A DNA stretch of 64,000 bases. It comes from GCA-003244245 sp963823755 (GTDB taxonomy: Bacteria > Actinomycetota > Actinomycetes > Mycobacteriales > Pseudonocardiaceae). Location of the stretch: positions 1 to 64,000 of the forward strand of contig CAWGMP010000026.1 of the NCBI GenBank assembly GCA_963823755.1, given 5' to 3'. A model generated the notes under the pieces. It did no database searches and had not been told where the DNA came from. It saw only the letters and a list, made by a program, of their open reading frames with translations. This document shows, piece by piece, positions 38,090-45,613 of the stretch; the stretch's first letter is position 1; each line of letters opens with the position of its first letter. A program made the position numbers and the translations under genes.

Positions 38090-38428
38090 TCAGGCGTTGT
38101 CGGCGCGGGCGCTGCCGTCGATGGGGGCTGCTAGGGGCGAGCCGGCCGCGGTCGGCTCGCCATTATCTTCAGTGATCTTTTCTCGGATCGCAGCGCGCAA
38201 CCACGTCGTACACACTCCCGGAGCGATCTCAAGATCGATTGTCGTCTCGTCCGCGCTGTTGACGACGGTTCCGTGCAGGCCGGAGGTGGTCACCACACGG
38301 TCGCCGTCGGTCAGCGAGTTCTGCAGCCGCTGCGCGTCAGCCATCGCTCGCTTCTGCCTGCGGGAGTTGAGGATCAATGGCAGCACAAGTACAGCGATGA
38401 ACAGCAGCGGCAGGAACAGGGGGTCCAT
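38090..38428 (-). CDS. yajC: Preprotein translocase accessory subunit YajC
   Basis: The product is 112 residues starting MDPLFLPLLFIAVLVLPLIL at ATG 38428, a single N-terminal helix followed by NSRRQKRAMADAQRLQNSLT, GDRVVTTSGLHGTVVNSADE and TIDLEIAPGVCTTWLRAAIR. This is the normal YajC layout (helix plus small cytoplasmic domain). It is the first gene of the yajC-secD-secF operon. Confidence 0.93.
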   Translation of the reverse strand: MDPLFLPLLFIAVLVLPLILNSRRQKRAMADAQRLQNSLTDGDRVVTTSGLHGTVVNSADETTIDLEIAPGVCTTWLRAAIREKITEDNGEPTAAGSPLAAPIDGSARADNA

Positions 38429-38930
38429 GGTTCTCCGATCACCATCAGCGCTCCTGCCCTGAGTGTGCCAGGTCTGGCTGCGGGAGGTCTTCCAGCGTTG
38501 AGAATCCCGGTGGCGAGGCAGTGCGGGTTGCCCCCGTCGACCGGCTCCTGAAACGCGGCATCGTCCGAACGGGCCAGCAGCTGCCGCCGATCGGACCAAC
38601 AGCGAGTCCTTCGTCGCCCGAAGGGGACCTGTGGGCGCTGCGGTGAAACCGGATCTCTCAGGTTTCGAAGAGATCGAGGTCGATTCTCTAGGGTTCCGCC
38701 AGCAGTCCCTCCAGGGAATTGCCGAGTGGATTGCCGCCCAGCCGCTGTCTCAGGCCGCCGATGAGTCCCAGGCCGCCGTGAAAGGACGGACGCGTTGCCG
38801 TCGCACCGATACTCCAGGCCTCGCTACAGACCTAGCGCACACGCCCTGGACACCCATTCCTCGAGCTTCCCGCACGGGGGGTGCCCGGACCCTGGTCTCC
38901 GTTGGTGGCGCCACAACCGGCGTGACGTTC

Positions 38931-39494
38931 ATGCCCGCCGGAACACCGACGGCATCGACGGCCCGGCCCGGCCCACCGATGCAGCGAGGCGCCGGCTTCG
39001 CTGACACCGTGCTGGGTCACATCGAAGTGGACGAGCAGGCCTTTGTCCTCCGATATGTTCAGCCGGGCCTGGTCGGGCTCATCGACGGAACGCTGTCGAC
39101 ACTCGCTCCTATTTTCGCCGTGGCGTTGCTGTCGAGCACGCACGCCGCGCTGCTGGTCGGATTGGCCACCGCGCTGGGAGCCGGCATCAGCATGGGGCTG
39201 TCCGAAGCGCTCTCTGATGACGGCGGCCAGACAGGTCGGGGCTCGGCCCTCACCCGAGGCTCCATCACCGGAGTGATGACCACCGTGGGTGGTGTCTTTC
39301 ACGCCTTACCGTTCTTCATCTCCAACCAGGCGGCCGCACTGGTCTGTGCTGCCATCGTAGTCGCCATCGAGCTCGCTGTGATCGCTGTCATCCGTAAGCG
39401 CTACCTGGAGGTCTCACTTCGTTCGTCCCTCATCCAGGTCGTTTTCGGGGGAGTTCTCATCGTCGGCGTCGGACTGTGGCTGGGAGGCCTCTGA
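38931..39494 (+). CDS. VIT1/CCC1-like iron/manganese transporter domain protein
   Basis: From about 39035 the protein reads FVLRYVQPGLVGLIDGTLST, LAPIFAVALLSSTHAALLVG, GAGISMGLSEALSDDGGQTG and ends VFGGVLIVGVGLWLGGL. This matches the membrane domain of the VIT1/MbfA (erythrin-vacuolar iron transport) family, with five helices. These proteins move Fe2+ or Mn2+ out of the cytoplasm. The N-terminal rubrerythrin domain of MbfA is absent. The start is uncertain: ATG 38931 and 38979 are candidates, and the frame is open back to GTG 38631, preceded by AAGGGGACC, but the residues in between look unlike protein. It is divergent from yajC and convergent with ruvB. Confidence 0.8.
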   Translation: MPAGTPTASTARPGPPMQRGAGFADTVLGHIEVDEQAFVLRYVQPGLVGLIDGTLSTLAPIFAVALLSSTHAALLVGLATALGAGISMGLSEALSDDGGQTGRGSALTRGSITGVMTTVGGVFHALPFFISNQAAALVCAAIVVAIELAVIAVIRKRYLEVSLRSSLIQVVFGGVLIVGVGLWLGGL

Positions 39495-39515
39495 GGTGTG
39501 GCCCGAAAGCCTGCC

Positions 39516-40556
39516 TCACGCGTCGAACAGCGTCGGTGTGGGATCTGCGAGGGCATCAGCAGGCGGCTCAAGCTGTAGGTGTCGCCATGCGGCTGCGGTA
39601 GCCACTCGCCCGCGCGGGGTGCGGGCAAGCATCCCGGCGCGAACCAGGAAAGGCTCGCACACCTCCTCGACGGTAGCCGGCTCCTCGCCGACTGCCACCG
39701 CGATGGTGGACACCCCGACCGGTCCACCGCCGAAGGTGCGCACCAGCGCGGTGAGTACGGCGCGGTCCAGCCGGTCCAACCCGAGCTGGTCGACGTCATA
39801 GACGGCCAGTCCCGCGCGAGCCACCTCAAGGGTGATCGCGCCATCGGCCCGGACCTCGGCATAGTCACGGACCCGGCGCAACAGCCGGTTGGCGATCCGG
39901 GGTGTGCCCCGAGAGCGGCCGGCGATCTCGGTGGCGCCATCGGGCCGCAGGTCTACGCCGAGGATGCCAGCCGAGCGGTGCAACACCAGCTCAAGCTCGT
40001 GCGGCTCGTAGAACTCCATGTGCGCGGTGAACCCGAACCGGTCACGCAACGGGCTGGTCAGCGCACCGGACCGGGTGGTCGCCCCGACCAGCGTGAACGG
40101 GGCGATCTCCAGCGGGATCGAGGTGGCTCCAGGCCCTTTGCCGACTACTACGTCGACCCGGAAGTCCTCCATCGCGAGGTAGAGCATCTCCTCGGCGGGT
40201 CGAGCCACCCGGTGGATCTCGTCGATGAACAGCACGTCACCATCGACGAGGTTGGACAGCATCGCGGCGAGGTCTCCGGCGCGTTCCAACGCCGGTCCGG
40301 AGGTCACCCTGATCGCGCTGCCCAGCTCCACGGCAATGATCATCGCGAGGCTCGTCTTGCCCAATCCCGGAGGGCCGGACAGCAGCACGTGGTCTGGTGC
40401 GGTGCCGCGCCGCCGAGCGCCCTCCAGGACCAGTTCCAGTTGCTCGCGCACCCTGGCCTGCCCGATGAACTCAGGCAGCCGACGTGGCCGCAGGGTGGTC
40501 TCCAGCTCCACGTCCGCCGGGTCCACCACAGCCGAGACCGGTCGCTGGGTGGTCAC
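39516..40556 (-). CDS. ruvB: Holliday junction branch-migration helicase RuvB
   Basis: The product is a 346-residue AAA+ motor with LRPRRLPEFIGQARVREQLE, Walker A SGPPGLGKTSLAMIIA, Walker B DGDVLFIDEIHRVARPAEEM, sensor VGATTRSGALTSPLRDRFGF and the winged-helix end EPFLVRAGMLARTPRGRVAT. With RuvA it drives branch migration. The start overlaps the ruvA stop by four bases, so it belongs to ruvCAB. Confidence 0.96.
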   Translation of the reverse strand: MTTQRPVSAVVDPADVELETTLRPRRLPEFIGQARVREQLELVLEGARRRGTAPDHVLLSGPPGLGKTSLAMIIAVELGSAIRVTSGPALERAGDLAAMLSNLVDGDVLFIDEIHRVARPAEEMLYLAMEDFRVDVVVGKGPGATSIPLEIAPFTLVGATTRSGALTSPLRDRFGFTAHMEFYEPHELELVLHRSAGILGVDLRPDGATEIAGRSRGTPRIANRLLRRVRDYAEVRADGAITLEVARAGLAVYDVDQLGLDRLDRAVLTALVRTFGGGPVGVSTIAVAVGEEPATVEEVCEPFLVRAGMLARTPRGRVATAAAWRHLQLEPPADALADPTPTLFDA

Positions 40557-41164
40557 CGGTTGCGTCCCAGCCGAGTCAGTGCACTGCGCAACACTTCTGA
40601 GGTGTCCGCGGCAGGCGCTGCCTCGGGATCGACTTCGGCAAGCACTGCGTCCACGGCTTGCTCGGCCTGCCGGGCCGCGAACCCGAGCCCGATGAGTGCC
40701 TCGGTCACCTGCATCCGCACCGGGCTCCCACTGCGGCCAACCGGGCCTGAGGCGGTGGGCGCGAGCCCCCCGACCTTGTCTCGCAGCTCCACGACCAGCC
40801 GCTCCGCGCCCTTGCGTCCGATTCCGGGCACTCGGGTGAGCACGCTGAGGTCGCCCTCGGCGAGCGCGGCACGCAGCGTGTCCGGCTCGAGCACGGCGAG
40901 CGTCGCCAGAGCGAGCCGGGGTCCCACCCCGGAGACGGTCTGCAGCAGGACGAACAACTCCCGGGCCGCGGCGTCGGCGAAGCCGTACAACGTCAGCGAG
41001 TCCTCGCGTACCACCAGCGTCGTGGCGAGCCGGGCCTGGTCACCGCGCCGCAAGGTGGCCAGGGTGGCGGGAACGGCGTGCACCGCCAGCCCGACCCCGC
41101 CAACCTCGACCACGGCATGGTCCAACTCGACGGAGAGCACCTGCCCGCGCACCGAGGCGATCAT
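40553..41164 (-). CDS. ruvA: Holliday junction DNA-binding protein RuvA
   Basis: The product is 203 residues from ATG 41164 (MIASVRGQVLSVELDHAVVE), which overlaps the ruvC stop (ATGA). The OB-fold N-terminal domain is followed by helix-hairpin-helix motifs (VSGVGPRLALATLAVL, VPGIGRKGAERLVVEL), a flexible linker and the C-terminal RuvB-binding domain (VTEALIGLGFAARQAEQAVD). It forms the tetramer that holds the four-way junction. Confidence 0.95.
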   Translation of the reverse strand: MIASVRGQVLSVELDHAVVEVGGVGLAVHAVPATLATLRRGDQARLATTLVVREDSLTLYGFADAAARELFVLLQTVSGVGPRLALATLAVLEPDTLRAALAEGDLSVLTRVPGIGRKGAERLVVELRDKVGGLAPTASGPVGRSGSPVRMQVTEALIGLGFAARQAEQAVDAVLAEVDPEAAPAADTSEVLRSALTRLGRNR

Positions 41165-41736
41165 CGCGCCGCTCCCGCCTGGCGGGCCGCGGCGGCGAGC
41201 TTCGCCCGGTGGGCTTGCGCCAGCCGCGCCGACTGGGCCCGCGCCTGCGCGAGCCGTTGTGTCATCGGGGCCCGCCACAGGTGGCAGACCGCCAGCGCCA
41301 GCGCGTCCGCGGCGTCCGCCGGCCGCGGCTTGGCCGGCAGCGCGAGCAGTCGGGTGATCATGATGGTGACCTGTTCCTTCCCGGCCCGGCCCGAACCGGT
41401 GACGGCAGCTTTGACCTCACTCGGAGTGTGAAAAGCGACTGTCAACCCCCGCCGAGCCGCGATCAACGCCACGACTCCACCGACCTGCGCGGTGCCCATC
41501 GCCGTACGGACGTTGTGCTGGCTGAACACCCGCTCCACCGCGACGACATCGGGACGATGCTCGGCCACCCAACGCTCGACGACATCAGCAACTGCGATCA
41601 GGCGCGCGCCGAGATCCGCCTCGGGAGAGGTACGCACGACGTCGACGGCCACGCAGCTCACCGTCCGTCCTGGACCCCCGTCGACCACGCCGAGTCCGCA
41701 GCGGGTGAGCCCGGGATCCACCCCCAGCACCCGCAC
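41161..41736 (-). CDS. ruvC: Crossover junction endodeoxyribonuclease RuvC
   Basis: The product is a 191-residue resolvase. GTG 41736 follows GGGAGG at good distance and gives the canonical start RVLGVDPGLTRCGLGVVDGG. Catalytic acidic residues are in that motif, in VVAVERVFSQHNVRTAMGTA and in DAADALALAVCHLW. The C terminus is Ala/Arg-rich. A LexA box lies 20 bases upstream, so the ruvCAB operon is probably SOS-inducible. Confidence 0.95.
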   Translation of the reverse strand: MRVLGVDPGLTRCGLGVVDGGPGRTVSCVAVDVVRTSPEADLGARLIAVADVVERWVAEHRPDVVAVERVFSQHNVRTAMGTAQVGGVVALIAARRGLTVAFHTPSEVKAAVTGSGRAGKEQVTIMITRLLALPAKPRPADAADALALAVCHLWRAPMTQRLAQARAQSARLAQAHRAKLAAAARQAGAAR

Positions 41737-41755
41737 GAGCACCTCCCAGCGATGG

Positions 41756-41771
41756 ACGAACACCCGTTCGA
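41756..41771. promoter_or_regulatory. LexA (SOS) box upstream of ruvC
   Basis: ACGAACACCCGTTCGA matches TCGAAC-N4-GTTCGA at all but the first base. It sits 20 bases upstream of the chosen ruvC start, the usual place for SOS control of ruvCAB in actinobacteria. Confidence 0.85.
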
Positions 41772-41834
41772 ATTCTAGCCACCGCCGACGGTGTCCCCCG
41801 CCACGACACACCCCGCCAACCCGATTGAGGACGA

Positions 41835-42587
41835 TCAGCCGACTTCGACCAGCACGTCGTCGGGGACGTCGAAGTTGGCGAAGACGTTCTGCACGTCGTC
41901 GCAGTCCTCTAGCGCGTCGATCAGCTTGAACACCTTGCGGGCGGTGTCGGCATCCAGCGGGGTGCTCGCTGAGGGCAGGAAGCTCGCGTCGGCGGAGTCG
42001 TAGTCGATACCGGCTTGTTGCAGCGCGGTGCGCACCGCGATGAGGTCGGTCGGCTCGGAGACCACCTCGAAGGATTCGCCCATGTCGTTGACCTCCTCAG
42101 CGCCGGCGTCGAGCACTGCGGTCAGCACGTCGTCCTCCGAGATGCCCTTCTGGTGGGGCACGATCACCAGGCCCTTGCGGCTGAACAGGAATGACACCGA
42201 CCCCGGATCGGCCATCGTGCCACCGTTGCGGCTCATCGCGGTGCGGACCTCCGAGGCCGCCCGGTTGCGGTTGTCGGTGAGGCACTCGACGAGCAGAGCC
42301 ACCCCGCCGGGCCCGTACCCCTCATACATGATCGTCTGGTACTCGGCTCCGCCGGCATCGGCCCCGGAACCACGCTTGACCGCCCGTTCGATGTTGTCGG
42401 TGGGCACCGAGGTCTTACGGGCCTTCTGGATCGCGTCGTACAATGTCGGGTTGCCGTCCGGGTCACCACCTCCGGTGCGCGCCGCCACCTCGATGTTTTT
42501 GATCAACTTTGCGAAGATCTTGCCGCGCTTGGCGTCGACCACGGCCTTCTTGTGCTTGGTGGTCGCCCATTTCGAATGGCCGCTCAT
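41835..42587 (-). CDS. yebC: YebC/PmpR-family regulatory protein
   Basis: The product is 250 residues starting MSGHSKWATTKHKKAVVDAK at ATG 42587, with AGAGGAG 11-17 bases upstream. The family segments RGKIFAKLIKNIEVAARTGG, PTDNIERAVKRGSG, YEGYGPGGVALLVECLTDNR, NRAASEVRTAMSRNGGTMAD and GSVSFLFSRKGLV are all present. YebC proteins bind DNA and/or help translation through poly-proline stretches. The frame is open through the start into pdxT, with no stop between them, so a PdxT-YebC fusion can also be made. Confidence 0.93.
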   Translation of the reverse strand: MSGHSKWATTKHKKAVVDAKRGKIFAKLIKNIEVAARTGGGDPDGNPTLYDAIQKARKTSVPTDNIERAVKRGSGADAGGAEYQTIMYEGYGPGGVALLVECLTDNRNRAASEVRTAMSRNGGTMADPGSVSFLFSRKGLVIVPHQKGISEDDVLTAVLDAGAEEVNDMGESFEVVSEPTDLIAVRTALQQAGIDYDSADASFLPSASTPLDADTARKVFKLIDALEDCDDVQNVFANFDVPDDVLVEVG

Positions 42588-43232
42588 ACCTGCCCATGCT
42601 CCTCTTGCTCGCGTGCACTTCCGGACCATTTCGCAGAAGAGCTGGTGCACCCGCCAGTCGCCGGTCAGCTCCGGATGGAACGCGGTGGCCAGGACGCACC
42701 CCTGCCGAATCGCCACGATTCTACCGGCGGCGCTGCCGGCAACCGGAAGGTCGGGCACCCTGGCGAGCACTTCGACGCCGCAACCGGCCTGTTCCACCCA
42801 GGGGGCGCGGATGAACACCGCCCGGACCGGGCCGCCGGGCACACCGGCGAGGTCTAGATCGGCCTCGAAGGAGTCGACCTGGCGACCGAACGCGTTACGA
42901 CGCACCACTGCGTCGAGCACCCCCAGTTGCCCCTGCTCGGACCTGCCATCGAGGATCTCCCGGCACAGCAGGATCAATCCCGCGCACGAGCCGTAGGCCG
43001 GCATCCCTTCGGCCAACCGAACCCGCAGTGGTTCCATCAGGTCGAAGCTGACCAGCAGCCGGCTCATCGTGGTGGACTCACCCCCAGGCAAGATAAGCGC
43101 GTCCACCTCGGCAAGCTCCTCGCTGCGACGTACCAGCATGCTGCGTACCCCGCATCCGGCCAGCGCGCGCCGGTGCTCCCGCACGTCACCCTGCAGCGCG
43201 AGCACCCCTACCAGCGGGGCGTTCTCGGTCAC
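42588..43232 (-). CDS. pdxT: Pyridoxal 5'-phosphate synthase glutaminase subunit PdxT, fused in frame to YebC
   Basis: The product is about 215 residues: VGVLALQGDVREHRRALAGC, the GGESTT oxyanion motif, the nucleophile Cys in YGSCAGLILL and the His-Glu pair in AFHPELTGDWRVHQLF. It releases ammonia from glutamine for PdxS. No stop codon follows EMVRKCTRARGAWAG; the frame runs directly into the YebC methionine. Usual PdxT is about 200 residues, so the protein part is complete and only the stop is missing. Start is GTG 43232. Confidence 0.9.
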
Positions 43233-43256
43233 AAGGTCCAGACTAGGCCGCTGTTT

Positions 43257-44528
43257 TCATGCCGGTTCATGCCGGCTTACCCTCTGCGGCGTCGCCTTGT
43301 CGCAACCAGTCCCGGGGTCGAGGAACCAGGGGCTGGTGTAAGCGATCGCGTGGTTGTTTGCGGGGTGTTCGGGTGGGCCTGGCGTGTCGTTGCGACCGTG
43401 CGGGTCGGCTAGGCGCAGCACCACCCAGGGGCCGTCCTCGGTGCTCATCGGTACCGTGAAGCGTGCGACGTCACCGCAGCGCACGTCGGCCATGTCAGCC
43501 ACTGCGGGTACCGGGGCGTCCGGGCGCAGCACTTGTACCTCCAGCGTGCGTCCGGTCCAGGACGGCCCGCAGTCGACGTCGACCACGAACTCAACGGGCC
43601 CCTCACCGTGGCGCAACACCGAGCCCATCCGCATCCCACCGGCGGTGGCGTCCACCCGCAGCCCGGCGACCCGGGTGGCGAAGAACCTCCGGGCCCGCAA
43701 TGCCTCGGCGACCCCGAGCCGGCTGTGCTCGGTCACCCATAGCCCAGCGCGTCCCGTACCGGGTTGCAAGCCCCACTTGGCGCTGTGCTCGTCACTGACT
43801 CCGAGCAGCCCGGTTCGCCAGCCGGCATTCAGGCAGTCGACCAAGGGCGAGGTGCCGCCCGCCGCGACGCCCTGGAACAGGTAGTCGTCGGTGCGGTTGA
43901 ACATCTCCAAGCTGACCATCTGCTCGGCGGCTGCGGCCGTGTAGCGGAAGCCGGCGAACCGGCCGTCCTCCCGGCCGGGATGGTTGAAACCGGCTAGCCC
44001 CCCAATGGCACGATCACCGTTTTCCCGGCCGGACTGAGTCAACCATGAGTACAGCTCTCCCATCGCCCCGTGTGTCGCGACGTCGGTGAACTCCTCGGTG
44101 AACCACGCGTTGACGTGTCCCCAATGCGGATGCGACCATTCGAAACCGCGGATCGCGGTGAACTCACCCGGCCGGTCGTGGGCATCGGCGAGCTTCCCGG
44201 TGCGCCGCCAGCCGGCCCGGTCCAACCCGATCCACGGCGTACCCCCCGCGCCGGTGCCTTCCACCGCGGCGCCACGGACTGCGTGATCGGTCAGTGCCGC
44301 GACGTCCAGTCCCGCGGCGCGCATTGAGGGAAACGCCGCTTCCGGGTCGCCGTCACCGTCGGACAGCAGGGTGTGATTGTGCAGGTCGGCATGCACCAAC
44401 ACGGTGCCGCGGCTGATCCGGGAGCTTCGAGCAGCCCCACCCTCCGGGCCTGGGGTGCACAGCAGCGCGCCTGCAGTCGCTGAGACGAGCAGCGCCTCAA
44501 CGTCGGCCACACCGTCCCCGAGCGTCAC
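43257..44528 (-). CDS. PHP-domain (CehA/McbA-like) metallo-hydrolase
   Basis: The product is 423 residues. The PHP metal motif is VHADLHNHTLLSDGDGDPEA, with further ligands in ALTDHAV, RGFEWSHPHWGHVNAW, AGFNHPGREDGRFAGF and LLGVSDEHSAKWG. The C-terminal third (about 300-400) is beta-rich and may be a carbohydrate or Ig-like domain. PHP enzymes hydrolyse phosphoesters; no signal peptide is present. It overlaps pdxS by four bases and lies 24 bases before pdxT, so it is inserted into the PLP-biosynthesis operon. The link to PLP metabolism is unproven. Confidence 0.85.
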   Translation of the reverse strand: MTLGDGVADVEALLVSATAGALLCTPGPEGGAARSSRISRGTVLVHADLHNHTLLSDGDGDPEAAFPSMRAAGLDVAALTDHAVRGAAVEGTGAGGTPWIGLDRAGWRRTGKLADAHDRPGEFTAIRGFEWSHPHWGHVNAWFTEEFTDVATHGAMGELYSWLTQSGRENGDRAIGGLAGFNHPGREDGRFAGFRYTAAAAEQMVSLEMFNRTDDYLFQGVAAGGTSPLVDCLNAGWRTGLLGVSDEHSAKWGLQPGTGRAGLWVTEHSRLGVAEALRARRFFATRVAGLRVDATAGGMRMGSVLRHGEGPVEFVVDVDCGPSWTGRTLEVQVLRPDAPVPAVADMADVRCGDVARFTVPMSTEDGPWVVLRLADPHGRNDTPGPPEHPANNHAIAYTSPWFLDPGTGCDKATPQRVSRHEPA

Positions 44529-45433
44529 CAGCCGCGCTGGGCCAGCCGCTGCCCATTGGGTGGATTGTCAAGGTCGATCCCCACCATCGGTTCGCCCAAC
44601 CCTCGGGACACCTTGGCGACCATCTCCGGGTCGTCGTGGAACGTGGTCGCCTTGACGATCGCCTCCGCGCGCTTAGCCGGGTCACCCGACTTGAAGATCC
44701 CCGAGCCGACGAACACTCCCTCGGCACCAAGCTGCATCATCATCGCCGCGTCGGCTGGAGTGGCGATACCACCGGCGGTGAACAGCACCACCGGTAACGA
44801 ACCGACCGCGGCGACCTCGCGGACCAGCTCCAGCGGGGCGGCCAGTTCCTTGGCCGCCGCGAACAATTCCTCGGGATGCACCGTGGTCAGGGAGCGGATG
44901 CCGGCCCGAATCGCGCGCATGTGCCGGGTCGCCTCGACCACATTGCCGGTCCCGGCTTCACCTTTGGAGCGGATCATGGCGGCACCCTCGGAGATCCGGC
45001 GCAACGCCTCCCCCAGGTTCGTAGCCCCACACACGAATGGCACGGTGAAGGCGAACTTGTCGATGTGATGGGTCTCATCGGCCGGGGTGAGCACCTCAGA
45101 CTCGTCGACATAGTCGACGCCGATCGCCTGCAGAACCTGCGCCTCGACGAAGTGGCCGATGCGGGCCTTGGCCATCACCGGGATGGATACCGCGTCCATG
45201 ATCCTGGTGATCATGTCCGGATCACTCATCCGGGCCACGCCACCCTGCGCGCGGATATCGGCAGGGACACGCTCCAACGCCATCACGGCCACCGCGCCGG
45301 CGTCCTCGGCGATTCTGGCCTGTTCCGGCGTGACCACATCCATGATCACACCGCCCTTCAGCATCCCGGCCATCCCGCGTTTGACCCGTGCGGTGCCGAT
45401 CTGGCGCTCGATATTGCTGTTCTCGGCGGGCAC
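44525..45433 (-). CDS. pdxS: Pyridoxal 5'-phosphate synthase subunit PdxS
   Basis: The product is a 302-residue TIM-barrel synthase making PLP from ribose 5-phosphate, glyceraldehyde 3-phosphate and ammonia. GTG 45433, preceded by GAGGAG-like sequence, gives PAENSNIERQIGTARVKRGM. Seen are KGGVIMDVVTPEQARIAEDA, VMALERVPADIRAQGGVARM with SDP, KARIGHFVEAQVL (catalytic Lys), DYVDESEVLTPAD and GIATPADAAMMMQLGAEGVF. It works with PdxT two genes downstream. Confidence 0.95.
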   Translation of the reverse strand: MPAENSNIERQIGTARVKRGMAGMLKGGVIMDVVTPEQARIAEDAGAVAVMALERVPADIRAQGGVARMSDPDMITRIMDAVSIPVMAKARIGHFVEAQVLQAIGVDYVDESEVLTPADETHHIDKFAFTVPFVCGATNLGEALRRISEGAAMIRSKGEAGTGNVVEATRHMRAIRAGIRSLTTVHPEELFAAAKELAAPLELVREVAAVGSLPVVLFTAGGIATPADAAMMMQLGAEGVFVGSGIFKSGDPAKRAEAIVKATTFHDDPEMVAKVSRGLGEPMVGIDLDNPPNGQRLAQRGW

Positions 45434-45613
45434 GACGGTTCGCTCCTCAGGGCAGCGGTACAGGGCAAGGCACGGAAAACGCACCGGATACCGGTACTCG
45501 ATCCTACGTCGGCTCGCTGACCACGTCGCGAGCGAAGCCTGCCAGGGGGTTGCCTCGACCGCCGCACCGGTGTGAGATCAACCACACGATCCGCACGGCT
45601 GAGGGTGGGGTTC

